The position numbers and the translations under genes are program-made. 64,000 bases of DNA from positions 1 to 64,000 of the forward strand of contig DASZTL010000061.1 in NCBI GenBank assembly GCA_035548055.1. The letters are read 5' to 3'. The notes under the pieces are model-generated. The model was not told the DNA's origin. It saw nothing but the letters and a program-made list of their open reading frames with translations, and searched no databases. Source of the DNA: DASZTV01 sp035548055 (GTDB lineage: Bacteria; Actinomycetota; Actinomycetes; JAFAQI01). Positions 38,560-47,300 of the stretch are shown here, one piece after another; position 1 is the stretch's first letter, and each line of letters starts with the position of its first letter.

Positions 38560-40532
38560 GCGCCGTGCCGTCCATTCGCCGGATCCTTGTCGCAAACCGC
38601 GGTGAGATCGCGCGCCGCGTCTTCCGGACCGCACGGGAGATGGGCATCGGCACGGTCGCCGTCTACAGCGACGCCGACGCCCACATGCCGTTCGTGCGTG
38701 ACGCCGACCAGTCCGTACGGCTGCCCGGCAACACCCCGGCGGAGACCTACCTCCGTGGCGACCTGGTCATCGCCGCGGCGAAGGCGGCGGGGGCTGACGC
38801 GATCCACCCTGGCTACGGCTTCCTCTCCGAGAACGCGTCGTTCGCGCGAGCCGTCGTCGCGGCCGGGCTGAGCTGGATCGGGCCGCCGGCCGACGCGATC
38901 GAGGCGATGGGATCGAAGCTCGGCGCGAAGCGCATGATGCGTGACGCCGGCGTGCCCACCTTGCCATGGGCGGAGTCGGCCGACGGCGCGGCGGACGTCG
39001 GCTTCCCGCTGTTGGTGAAGGCGTCGGCAGGCGGCGGCGGTCGCGGCATGCGGATCGTCCGCGAGCCGGGGGAGCTCACCGAGGCGATCGACGCCGCCAG
39101 TCGTGAGGCGGCCGGCGCGTTCGGCGACGCGACAGTGTTCTGCGAGCGCTATCTCGAATCGCCGCGCCACATAGAGGTCCAGGTCTTCGCGGACACGCAT
39201 GGCAATGTCGTCTCGCTGTTCGAGCGCGAGTGCTCGATCCAACGACGGCACCAGAAGATCGTGGAAGAGGCACCGTCGCCCGCAGTCGACGAGGCTCTCC
39301 GCACGCAGCTTGGCGAGGCGGCCGTTGCGGCTGCCCGGGCTGTCGGCTACGTCGGAGCCGGCACTGTCGAGTTCGTCATGGCGCCCGACTCGTCGTACGC
39401 GTTCCTCGAGATGAACACCCGCCTGCAGGTCGAGCACCCGGTGACCGAATGCATCACCGGTCTCGACCTGGTGCGGCTGCAGATCCTCGTCGCGTCCGGT
39501 GAGCCGCTGCCCCCCGAAGCGCTCGTCCCGACCATCGACGGCCACGCGATCGAGGTCCGGCTCTACGCCGAGGACGCGGTCAACGGGTTCCTGCCCGTGA
39601 CCGGGACCCTGCGCGCCTTCGACATCGCCCCCGGGGTTCGTTGCGACGCCGGCGTCGAGGCGGGGAGCTCGGTCTCGCCGTACTACGACGCGATGATCGC
39701 CAAGGTCATCGCCCACGCGCCGAGTCGTGGCGAAGCGGCCGCTCGCCTTGCGTCAGCGCTGAGTGCTTCGCGCATCCACGGCGTGACAACCAATCGTGAC
39801 CTGCTCGTCCGCCTCCTTGCCGAGGCCGACTTCCTTTCCGGAGCCACCGACACCGGCTACCTCGATCGCCACGACCCAGCGGAACTGGGCGCGACGTTGG
39901 TCGACGACACGGGTCGCCGTCACCACGCCGCGGTCGCCGCGCTCGCGATCCAGGCGTCGAACCGCGCCGCGGCGCGAGCGTGGTCGAGCATCCCGAGCGG
40001 ATGGCGCAACAACCCGTCACAACGACAGCAAGTCGTGCTTGCCGACGGCGAGCTCGAGTTCAAGGTGACGTACGTCGTCGGGCGCGGAGGCGCTGTCGAG
40101 GTGGCAGTCGATGACGAGGCGGTCGAGGTCGACATCCATTCCGTCAGGGCCGAGCTCGTCGATGCCACGGTCGACGGAGTTCGGCGTCGCTATGCGGTGG
40201 CGGTCGGCGCGAGTGGCGCCACAGTCGACGTCGACTCACCGCTCGGGGCATCGTCGTTCGGCGTCGTTCCTCGCTTCGAGGATCCGTCCCATCACGTGGC
40301 GGCCGGGTCGCTCGTCGCGCCGATGCCGGGATCAGTCGTCCGCGTTCTCGTCCAGTCCGGCGCATCGGTCACGAAGGGCGACCCGCTGATCGTCCTCGAG
40401 GCGATGAAGATGGAGCACACGGTGGCCAGCCCGGCCGACGGAACCGTCAGCGAGGTGCGGGTGCAGGCCGGCCAGCAGGTAGACGCCGGCTCGGTGCTGG
40501 TGGTCGTCGACTCAGACGGAACCGACACGTAG
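38556..40532 (+). CDS. Acyl-CoA carboxylase, biotin carboxylase/BCCP (alpha) subunit
   Basis: A 658-residue protein with a biotin carboxylase domain (about 1-450) and a C-terminal biotinyl domain. ATP-grasp motifs include KASAGGGGRGMRIV near 152-165 and LEMNTRLQVEHPVTE near 284-298; the biotinylated lysine lies in EAMKMEHT near residue 616. It charges biotin with bicarbonate using ATP for the beta subunit encoded just upstream, overlapping by 4 bp. The arrangement beta then alpha is common in actinobacterial acyl-CoA carboxylases. Confidence 0.94.
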   Translation: MSAVPSIRRILVANRGEIARRVFRTAREMGIGTVAVYSDADAHMPFVRDADQSVRLPGNTPAETYLRGDLVIAAAKAAGADAIHPGYGFLSENASFARAVVAAGLSWIGPPADAIEAMGSKLGAKRMMRDAGVPTLPWAESADGAADVGFPLLVKASAGGGGRGMRIVREPGELTEAIDAASREAAGAFGDATVFCERYLESPRHIEVQVFADTHGNVVSLFERECSIQRRHQKIVEEAPSPAVDEALRTQLGEAAVAAARAVGYVGAGTVEFVMAPDSSYAFLEMNTRLQVEHPVTECITGLDLVRLQILVASGEPLPPEALVPTIDGHAIEVRLYAEDAVNGFLPVTGTLRAFDIAPGVRCDAGVEAGSSVSPYYDAMIAKVIAHAPSRGEAAARLASALSASRIHGVTTNRDLLVRLLAEADFLSGATDTGYLDRHDPAELGATLVDDTGRRHHAAVAALAIQASNRAAARAWSSIPSGWRNNPSQRQQVVLADGELEFKVTYVVGRGGAVEVAVDDEAVEVDIHSVRAELVDATVDGVRRRYAVAVGASGATVDVDSPLGASSFGVVPRFEDPSHHVAAGSLVAPMPGSVVRVLVQSGASVTKGDPLIVLEAMKMEHTVASPADGTVSEVRVQAGQQVDAGSVLVVVDSDGTDT

Positions 40533-40571
40533 CGCGAAACGTCTCACCTGCAGTCAAGGTGGGGAGGCGTC

Positions 40572-41609
40572 ATGCGACTCGGTCACAAGGCCCGGATCGG
40601 GCTGATCGGGACATGTGCGGTGCTGGTCGCGCTCATCGCTACTGCGTTCGCGGTGGGCGGATCACAGCCGAACAACGACGCGGGCGGGTCCGCGTCGGTA
40701 GGTGTTGCCGCGCGACCAGCAGACAGCTTCGCGCTCCGGCACACGTCCAACAGCGGCGGCAGCGTCGCGCCGGAGCCAGTGGTCGCGCCCGGACTCGCCG
40801 CGCCGACCACTGACCAGGCCGCAGCGTCGGAGGACGCTGTCGCCGGCGTCACGCCGTCGGGCAGAACTGCCGCTTCGGCGGGTGCCAGCTCGGCTGGTGG
40901 TGGCGCCGACCTCGGTGCGAGCCGGATCGTGAAGACCGGCAACCTCACCATCCGGGTCCCGAAGCTCAGCGTGCAGGACACCGCGCGAGCACTGACCGGT
41001 CTCGCGACGGCGCAGGGTGGGTACGTCTCCGGCAGCAACGCGAGCCTTGAGACCGCAAGCCCATATGCCGAGGTCGTCCTTCGAATTCCCGTCGCACACT
41101 TCCAGGACGCGATCACGGCGGCCGAGAAGCTGGGCCAGAAGGTCGTGTCACTGACGACGTCGGCGGATGACGTCACCGGGAAGTACGTCGACCTCTCGGC
41201 CAAGAAGCACGCGCTCGAGCGGACCCGCTCGACGTACCTGACGATTCTGTCGCGGGCACGGACGATCGGGGCGACGTTGGCCGTGCAGCAGCGCATCGAC
41301 GGCGTTCAGCAGCAGATCGACCAGTTGCATGGTCAACTCAAGCTGCTCGGCAGCCAGTCGTCGTACTCGACCTTGACCGTCGATGTCGTGTCGGACACGC
41401 GGGCCTTCGCCGCGGTACATCAACGCGACGGCATCGACAAGGCGTGGCACGACTCATGGAGCCGGTTCGATCGGGGGGTCAACGCCATCGTGGGAGCGAT
41501 CGGGCCGGTCGTCTTCGCGGTCCTGTTGCTCGGATTGGTGGGCCTGATCGGCCTCGGCGGGTACCGCGGCTTCCGCCGGATCAACCAGCGCCCTCACGCG
41601 ACGTCCTAG
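40572..41609 (+). CDS. DUF4349 membrane-anchored protein
   Basis: A 345-residue envelope protein: N-terminal hydrophobic segment (about 13-30), an Ala/Ser/Thr-rich low-complexity region to about 115, the DUF4349 domain (RIVKTGNLTIRVPKLSVQDT onward) with a coiled-coil stretch near 245-260 (QQRIDGVQQQIDQLHGQL), and a C-terminal transmembrane helix near 312-332. The domain faces outside. Function unknown; related proteins are common in actinobacteria and firmicutes. Confidence 0.88.
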   Translation: MRLGHKARIGLIGTCAVLVALIATAFAVGGSQPNNDAGGSASVGVAARPADSFALRHTSNSGGSVAPEPVVAPGLAAPTTDQAAASEDAVAGVTPSGRTAASAGASSAGGGADLGASRIVKTGNLTIRVPKLSVQDTARALTGLATAQGGYVSGSNASLETASPYAEVVLRIPVAHFQDAITAAEKLGQKVVSLTTSADDVTGKYVDLSAKKHALERTRSTYLTILSRARTIGATLAVQQRIDGVQQQIDQLHGQLKLLGSQSSYSTLTVDVVSDTRAFAAVHQRDGIDKAWHDSWSRFDRGVNAIVGAIGPVVFAVLLLGLVGLIGLGGYRGFRRINQRPHATS

Positions 41610-41650
41610 GCGAGGCAGGAAACCCACCGGCTGAACCGTATTCTGCTGAG

Positions 41651-42796
41651 GTGCAAAGGGACCTCTACACAGAAGACCATGACGCCTTTCGCGACACCGC
41701 CCGCGGGTTCGTCGAGCGCTACATCTCGCCGCACCACGACGAGTGGGAGAAGGACGGCGTCGTCGATCGTGGCGTCTGGGTGGAGGCCGGCAAGCACGGC
41801 TTGCTCGGCTTCGAGATCGAGGAGCAGTACGGCGGCGGGGGAGTCCACGACTTCCGCTACAACGCCGTCCTCTCCGAGGAGCTGATCCGGGCCGGCGCGA
41901 GCGGCGTCGGCTTCGGGCTGCACAACGACGTGTCCGCGCCGTACTTCGACCGGCTCGCCACGCCGGAGCAGAAGGAACGCTGGCTGCCGAAGTTCTGCAG
42001 CGGTGAGCTGATCTCCGCGATCGCGATGACCGAGCCGGCGGCCGGCTCTGACCTGCAGGGCATCAAGACGACCGCGGTGCGCGACGGTGACGACTGGATC
42101 CTCAACGGCCAGAAGACGTTCATCACCAACGGGATCAACTCCGACCTCGTGATCGTCGTCGCGAAGACCGATCCGGAGGCGAAGGCCTCTGCCGGCACCT
42201 CGCTGCTGATCGTCGAGCGCGACATGCCGGGGTTCGAGCGAGGCCGCAACCTCAACAAGGTCGGTATGAAGGCGCAGGACACTGCCGAGCTCTTCTTCAC
42301 CAACGTGCGGGTGCCGGGCAACAACCTGCTCGGCGGGGAGAACCGCGGCTTCATCCACCTGATGGAGAACTTGCCGCAGGAGCGGCTCTCCATCGCAGTT
42401 GGTGCGGTTGCGTCGGCCGAGCAGGTGCTTGCGACGACGATCGAGTACTGCAAGACGCGGACCGCGTTCGGCAAGCCGATCGGATCGTTCCAGAACTCGC
42501 GGTTCGTGCTTGCCGAGCTCGCTACCGAGGTCGAGATCGCGCGCCACTACCTGAACAAGTCGATCCTCGAGCACAACGCGGGCCGGTTCTCCGCGGTCGA
42601 TGCGGCGATGGCGAAGTGGTGGACCACGGAGCTGCAGAAGAAGGTCATCGACTCCTGCTTGCAGCTGCACGGCGGTTACGGCTACATGCTCGAGTACCCG
42701 GTCGCGAAGGCGTTCATCGACAGTCGGGTACAGACGATCTATGGCGGCACCACGGAGATCATGAAGGAGATCGTCGGCCGCTCCCTCGGCGTCTAA
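41651..42796 (+). CDS. Acyl-CoA dehydrogenase (LCAD/IVD-like active site)
   Basis: A 381-residue FAD acyl-CoA dehydrogenase. AMTEPAAGSDLQG near 126-138 binds FAD, and QLHGGYGYMLEYP near 338-350 is present. The C-terminal motif reads IYGGTTEIMKEIVGR, with glycine where MCAD-type enzymes have the catalytic glutamate; long-chain and isovaleryl enzymes carry the base on another helix. With the carboxylase genes upstream and an enoyl-CoA hydratase downstream this hints at branched-chain acyl-CoA oxidation. GTG 41651 chosen because the frame upstream overlaps the DUF4349 gene. Confidence 0.92.
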   Translation: MQRDLYTEDHDAFRDTARGFVERYISPHHDEWEKDGVVDRGVWVEAGKHGLLGFEIEEQYGGGGVHDFRYNAVLSEELIRAGASGVGFGLHNDVSAPYFDRLATPEQKERWLPKFCSGELISAIAMTEPAAGSDLQGIKTTAVRDGDDWILNGQKTFITNGINSDLVIVVAKTDPEAKASAGTSLLIVERDMPGFERGRNLNKVGMKAQDTAELFFTNVRVPGNNLLGGENRGFIHLMENLPQERLSIAVGAVASAEQVLATTIEYCKTRTAFGKPIGSFQNSRFVLAELATEVEIARHYLNKSILEHNAGRFSAVDAAMAKWWTTELQKKVIDSCLQLHGGYGYMLEYPVAKAFIDSRVQTIYGGTTEIMKEIVGRSLGV

Positions 42797-42802
42797 CCCA
42801 CC

Positions 42803-44377
42803 GTGATCTTGACGAAGAAGGCGTCCAAGAGGCGTCCAGCGGGCCTTGTCGTCAAGATCGCCGCGCTCTTGCTGGCGATCGCTCCGGCCGTCGCCGCCGC
42901 GACGCCAGCTCGTACGCCGGTCGGCGGGACGCTCGTCGACCTTTGCTACGACTCGCTTGGCCAGCCGCTGAACTCGCCGCAGTACGCGACTTGTCGCGGG
43001 TTCCAGGCCGCTGTCGACTCGGTGGCCTCGCTGTGCCGGATGCCGATGCGGTCGTTGCCGAACCAGGCGTTGATCGCTGACTGCGGGCTGGTCGACGGCC
43101 GGTCGATCAGCGAGCAGCAGATCGCGGCGTACCGCAAGACCTGGGTGTCGAAGGCAATCGTTGCGCAGCAGGAGCTCGCCCGATCCTCGCCGCTGTATGA
43201 GGCGCAGATCGCGGGCACCCACAACTCGTTCAACGCCTCGTCGTACCTGGTCCCGCTGGACGGGAAGCCGATCGAGTACTTTCCGTCGCTGACCAACCAG
43301 GATCCGAACCAGGTCTACTCCATCACCGACCAGCTGCGGATGGGGATCCGTGGGCTGGAGATCGACCTCCACTGGGTGCCGAGCATCTACGGCAGCGTCG
43401 CTACGGGCGGCTACTGGGTGGACGTCTGTCATGGGCAGTCGACCGCGATCCCGGATACCGGGCAGTCGATCCATGTCGGCTGCACCACCGACAGGTCGCT
43501 GCAGAACACGCTCGCCGAGATCCGCGCCTGGCTGAAGGCGCACCCGCACCAGTTCCTGCTCCTCTACCTGGAGAACCAGCTCGACGACAACGTGCAAGGT
43601 CACAACCTCGCCGCATCACTCATCAAGCAGGCGTTCGGGCACCTCGTGTACCGCCCACCGGGCTCGCTCAAGGCGGGCGACTGTGCGCAGATGCCATACG
43701 GCAAGAGCGAAGCCGCCATGGCGCGAGGCGGACACCGGGTGTTGCTCGTCGGCAACTGCGGGCCTGGCAACGCGTGGAACCACTGGGTGTTCACCCGCGG
43801 CGACAAGTGGAACGAGGGCGGCAACCCCACGACGTACGGCGCGAAGGACTGCGCGGCCGATACCAAAGCGCGCGAGTCGCACTCGGTGTTCAGGCGTTGG
43901 TATGAGGAGAGCCCGTTCCTCGAGGCCGTGATGGGGGCGACCCAGACGCTGACCCCGCACGCGCTCCGGCAGATGGTCCGGTGCGGGGTCAACCTCACCG
44001 GTATCGACCAGCTGATGCCCTCCGACGGCCGGCTCAAGGCGTTCATCTGGAGCTGGGCGCCGGGGCAGCCGGGGGTTCGGCGTGGTTGCGCCTATCAGGG
44101 CACGGACGGACGCTTCCACGCAGGTAGCTGTCAGGCGAAGCGACATGCAGCCTGTGTCGGCCCGCACGACAAGTGGCACGTGACTGACAAGGTCGGCGTG
44201 CAGCGACGCGGTCAGCAGATGTGCAGTCAACAGTTCCCGGGGAGCCGGTTCGGCGTACCGCCTAATGGCCTGCGCAATGCCGAGGTGCACCGCGCCCGCC
44301 CCGCCAGACGCTCGACAGTCTGGTTGAACTACGCCGTGGTGCACGGCCGGTGGCGCGTGGATAGGGTCCCCGGGTGA
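42803..44377 (+). CDS. Secreted PI-PLC-like phosphodiesterase
   Basis: A 524-residue protein with an N-terminal signal or anchor segment (about 14-33). The fold signature of PI-PLC-like phosphodiesterases is visible: H140 in AGTHNSFN, GIRGLEIDLHW near 178-188, and H210 in DVCHGQST, the two histidines expected of the catalytic pair. About a dozen cysteines suggest disulfides outside the cell. The C-terminal 100 residues are Cys/Arg-rich and unfamiliar. Substrate may be a lipid or glycerophospho compound. It starts 6 bp after the acyl-CoA dehydrogenase and overlaps the LLM gene by 4 bp. Confidence 0.8.
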   Translation: MILTKKASKRRPAGLVVKIAALLLAIAPAVAAATPARTPVGGTLVDLCYDSLGQPLNSPQYATCRGFQAAVDSVASLCRMPMRSLPNQALIADCGLVDGRSISEQQIAAYRKTWVSKAIVAQQELARSSPLYEAQIAGTHNSFNASSYLVPLDGKPIEYFPSLTNQDPNQVYSITDQLRMGIRGLEIDLHWVPSIYGSVATGGYWVDVCHGQSTAIPDTGQSIHVGCTTDRSLQNTLAEIRAWLKAHPHQFLLLYLENQLDDNVQGHNLAASLIKQAFGHLVYRPPGSLKAGDCAQMPYGKSEAAMARGGHRVLLVGNCGPGNAWNHWVFTRGDKWNEGGNPTTYGAKDCAADTKARESHSVFRRWYEESPFLEAVMGATQTLTPHALRQMVRCGVNLTGIDQLMPSDGRLKAFIWSWAPGQPGVRRGCAYQGTDGRFHAGSCQAKRHAACVGPHDKWHVTDKVGVQRRGQQMCSQQFPGSRFGVPPNGLRNAEVHRARPARRSTVWLNYAVVHGRWRVDRVPG

Positions 44378-45336
44378 GCAACCGTTACGGCATCACCTTT
44401 CCCTTCGACGGTCTGTCCCTTCTCGAGCAGCGACCTGTCGTCGAGTCACTGGCCGATCTCGGCTACACGGATCTGTGGTCGGCAGAATCGAACGGGTACG
44501 ACGGCTTCACGCCGCTGACCCTCGCGAGCGTCTGGGCTCCGACCCTGCGCCTCGGTGTCGCGATCATCCCCGTCTACACCCGTGGCCCGGCCACTCTCGC
44601 GATGTGCGCCGGCAGCCTGGCTGCGGCCGCTCCGGGTCGCTTCGTCCTGGGGATCGGCACCTCGTCGAACGTCATCGTCGAGAAGTGGAACAGCACGCCG
44701 TTCGACGACCCGTACAAGAAGGTTCGCGACACGTTGCGCTTCCTCAAGCCGGCGTTTGCCGGCGAGAAGGTGACCGAGACCTACGACACCTTCGCGATCG
44801 ATGGCTTTCGGATGGGGTTCACGCCGCCCGAGCCGCCGACGGTTCTCGTCGCAGCCCTGCGCGCGGGCATGCTGCGGCTCGCCGGTCGTGAGGCCGACGG
44901 CGCCATCACCAACTGGCTGGCGCCAACCGATGTCCCGGCCGTCGCGGCTGAGCTCGCCGCCGGCGGCGACGGCAAAGAGCTCGCCGCCCGCATCTTCGTC
45001 GCTCCTACCGAGGACAAGGACATGGCACGCGCCGTCGGGCGCTTCGCGCTTGCGGCGTACCTGACCGTGCCCGTCTACCGCGCCTTCCACGAGTGGCTCG
45101 GCCGGACCGAGCTGATGGCCGGCATGCAGGAGGCATGGGCGGCCGGAGACCGCAAGGGGGCACTCGCCGCAATCCCGGACGAGCTGGTCGACGACCTCGT
45201 CGTACATGGGCACCCGGCCGCCTGTCGGGAACGGATCCAGGAGTACGTCGCGCACGGCATCACGACGCCGGTGCTCGCCGTCCTGCCGGTCGGGGTCGAC
45301 GCAGCAACCGCCGCGAAGGAGCTTGCGCCGCAATGA
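44374..45336 (+). CDS. LLM-class F420-dependent oxidoreductase
   Basis: A 320-residue TIM-barrel oxidoreductase of the luciferase-like family, most likely using F420 rather than FMN given the host group. Motifs include LGVAIIPVYTRGPATLAM near 67-84 and RFVLGIGTSSNVIVEKWN near 91-108. Substrate unknown. The GTG start overlaps the PLC-like gene (GTGA), and a TAGGGT hexamer 6 nt upstream (44362-44367) could be an internal leaderless promoter. The 3' end overlaps the hydratase gene by 4 bp. Confidence 0.9.
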   Translation: MSNRYGITFPFDGLSLLEQRPVVESLADLGYTDLWSAESNGYDGFTPLTLASVWAPTLRLGVAIIPVYTRGPATLAMCAGSLAAAAPGRFVLGIGTSSNVIVEKWNSTPFDDPYKKVRDTLRFLKPAFAGEKVTETYDTFAIDGFRMGFTPPEPPTVLVAALRAGMLRLAGREADGAITNWLAPTDVPAVAAELAAGGDGKELAARIFVAPTEDKDMARAVGRFALAAYLTVPVYRAFHEWLGRTELMAGMQEAWAAGDRKGALAAIPDELVDDLVVHGHPAACRERIQEYVAHGITTPVLAVLPVGVDAATAAKELAPQ

Positions 45337-46106
45337 GCGAACCTGTCCTGTACGCCGTCGAGGGCGGCATCGGCATCATCACCCTGAACCGGCCCGACGC
45401 CCTCAACGCGTGGACCTTCGAGATGGGCGTGGAATACCTCCGCGTGCTCGACGAAGCGGCGGCCGACCGCGAGGCGAAGGTCCTCATCGTCACGGGTGCC
45501 GGTCGCGGCTTCTGCGCCGGCGCGGACATGGGCAGCCTCAAGCAGCTGATCGCCGGGGAGCTCCCGCCGCCGGAAGGCGTTCGTGACGACTTCGCCACCG
45601 AGCCCGCCGTACCGAAGCCGGTCATCGCGGCGATCAACGGTCCGTGCGTCGGTCTCGGGCTGGCCCGTGCCCTCTACTGCGACATCCGATTCCTGCAACG
45701 CGGGACCAAGCTGTCCACGGCGTTCGCCCGCCGTGGCCTCCCGGCTGAAGACGGGCTCGCCTGGCTGATCCCGCGGATCGTCGGATGGTCGAAAGGTCTC
45801 GATCTCCTGCTGTCGGCGCGGACCGTGACAGATGAGGAGGCCCTGGCGCTCGGCCTGGTCAACCAGGTGGTGGACGACGCGCTTGCGTCGGCGAAGGAGT
45901 ACGCCCGCGACATGGTCACGAACTGCTCGCCCGCGTCGCTTCGGGAGATCAAGGGCCAGATCTGGGGCGGGGCGGATAGCAGTCTGCAGGACGCCGACAA
46001 GCGAGCGAATGAGCTGCTGATGGCGGCCTTCAAGCGCCCCGACCTCAGCGAGAGCGTCGCGGCCTTCCTGGAGAAGCGCCCCCCAAACTTCCCACCCCTC
46101 ACCTAG
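45333..46106 (+). CDS. Enoyl-CoA hydratase/isomerase family protein
   Basis: A 257-residue crotonase-fold protein. The oxyanion-hole and CoA motif AGRGFCAGADMGSL is near 56-69 and the second half PVIAAINGPCVGLGLARALYCDIRF near 93-117 is intact. It could hydrate an enoyl-CoA produced by the acyl-CoA dehydrogenase upstream. ATG 45333 overlaps the LLM stop (ATGA), which decides the start over a longer frame. A repeat copy begins 9 bp downstream. Confidence 0.9.
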   Translation: MSEPVLYAVEGGIGIITLNRPDALNAWTFEMGVEYLRVLDEAAADREAKVLIVTGAGRGFCAGADMGSLKQLIAGELPPPEGVRDDFATEPAVPKPVIAAINGPCVGLGLARALYCDIRFLQRGTKLSTAFARRGLPAEDGLAWLIPRIVGWSKGLDLLLSARTVTDEEALALGLVNQVVDDALASAKEYARDMVTNCSPASLREIKGQIWGGADSSLQDADKRANELLMAAFKRPDLSESVAAFLEKRPPNFPPLT

Positions 46107-46115
46107 GCGCGACCT

Positions 46116-46184
46116 CCCCGGTGATCATGAGCGCGAATTCACGACACGCCGCGTCGAAGGAATTTGCGCTCATGATCACCGGGG
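46116..46184. repeat. 61-bp palindromic repeat, copy 2 (with longer stem)
   Basis: The core is 46120-46180: arms 46120-46140 and 46160-46180 match 20 of 21 positions, and flanking CCCC/GGGG extends the stem to 25 bp. The 19-nt centre again contains GACACGCCG. It follows the hydratase stop by 9 bp and precedes the AbiEi-like gene. The 76 bases after it up to 46260 contain CTATCCACAG, one base off a DnaA box, and nothing else I can name. Confidence 0.9.
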
Positions 46185-46260
46185 TCGGTGGGCGAGAGAT
46201 CTATCCACAGACCGGCGTTGGGCCGCTCAGTCAGCTCGCCAGCTCGCCGAGTGTGCGCTG

Positions 46261-47232
46261 GTGCATCTCGACACCGACCCTCGAGTGGCCGCGTTGGCCG
46301 CTACCCAGGACGGCCTGGTAACCGCCTCGCAAGCCCGCCGGCTTGGCTACAGCCGAAGTCGGATTGCGAACCTGATCCGCGCGCACCGCTGGCGCTCGCT
46401 CGCGCCCGGCGTCTATCTCGTCGACGCGTACCTGTTCGGTGATCCGCTGCCCGCTCGCACGTGGTGGCGCGCTGCGCTGCTGTTCAACGGAACCCAGTCA
46501 TGTCTCGTTGCGTCGACTGCCATGCGGCTGTACGGCGTACATGGCCTTCGGCTTGCTGAGCCGCATATAGAGGTCGGCATCGTTGGAGGGCCGTCGCGCC
46601 ACGGGCGGTGCGCGGCCGAGTTGCCAGCGCGGGGCCGCGACGAGTCGGCACCGAGATTCGTGGTCCGTCAGTTCAACATCGCCTCGGACGAGATCGAGCT
46701 GTACGACGATCTACAGGTACGGCGATTCGCGATGTCGCTGGTGGATACCGCCTTGGAATCCGATCGCGCGACTGCGCTTGCGCTGCTCGATTCGGCCCTT
46801 CACAAAGGCCTGATATCTCGGGATGACCTTTGGTGGCAGGTGGTTTGCGCAACGGGTCGGCGGGGAGTGGTCGCGCTACGCGAGTTGCTCACACTTGCCG
46901 ACTCTCGGGCAGAGTCTCAGGTGGAGTCGAGAGTCCGACTGGCGTGTATTGACGGCAAGGTGGCACCGGATGACCTTCAGTTCCCAGTCCGTGACGAGTT
47001 CGGGAACCTGCTGGCCATCGGCGACATGGCCTGGGTCAAAGGCCGCCGCCGACCGCTGATTGCCGAGGCTGACGGTGAAAGCGTGCATTCGCTCCCGCAG
47101 GCCGTCTACCGCGATCGGCGCCGGGGGAACTCGCTGGTTGCGCAGGCTTGCGACACGGTCCGCTTCACGTTCGCAGATTCGCTGCGCCCGGCGTACATCG
47201 TGAGTGTGGTGCGAGCAGCCCTCGCGGCCTGA
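46261..47232 (+). CDS. AbiEi/DUF559-like protein of unknown function
   Basis: A 323-residue protein. The N-terminus (about 10-60) is a winged-helix segment VTASQARRLGYSRSRIANLI followed by RWRSLAPGVYLV, the pattern of AbiEi-type antitoxin domains; the C-terminal third (QFPVRDEFGNLLAIGDMAWV, then LIAEADGESVH) resembles the nuclease-like part of DUF559 proteins. Such proteins occur as scattered orphans in actinobacteria. No AbiEii toxin gene is adjacent. Two ATA codons and lower GC than the neighbours suggest transfer. It is bracketed by repeat copies 2 and 3. GTG start; no clear ribosome site. Confidence 0.72.
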   Translation: MHLDTDPRVAALAATQDGLVTASQARRLGYSRSRIANLIRAHRWRSLAPGVYLVDAYLFGDPLPARTWWRAALLFNGTQSCLVASTAMRLYGVHGLRLAEPHIEVGIVGGPSRHGRCAAELPARGRDESAPRFVVRQFNIASDEIELYDDLQVRRFAMSLVDTALESDRATALALLDSALHKGLISRDDLWWQVVCATGRRGVVALRELLTLADSRAESQVESRVRLACIDGKVAPDDLQFPVRDEFGNLLAIGDMAWVKGRRRPLIAEADGESVHSLPQAVYRDRRRGNSLVAQACDTVRFTFADSLRPAYIVSVVRAALAA

Positions 47233-47239
47233 GACCCCC

Positions 47240-47300
47240 GGTGATCATGGGCGCAAATTCAAGACACGCCGTCACGGACGAATTAGCGGTCATGATCACC
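47240..47300. repeat. 61-bp palindromic repeat, copy 3
   Basis: Arms 47240-47260 and 47280-47300 pair at 18 of 21 positions around a 19-nt centre with GACACGCCG. The right arm is identical to that of copy 1. It begins 8 bp after the AbiEi-like stop and its right end supplies the TGA stop (47296-47298) and last codon of the convergent phosphotriesterase-like gene. Confidence 0.9.

Noticed and set aside
46199..46210. DnaA box / replication origin signal (CTATCCACAG)
   Set aside because: Single site with one mismatch and no cluster or dnaA/dnaN genes.
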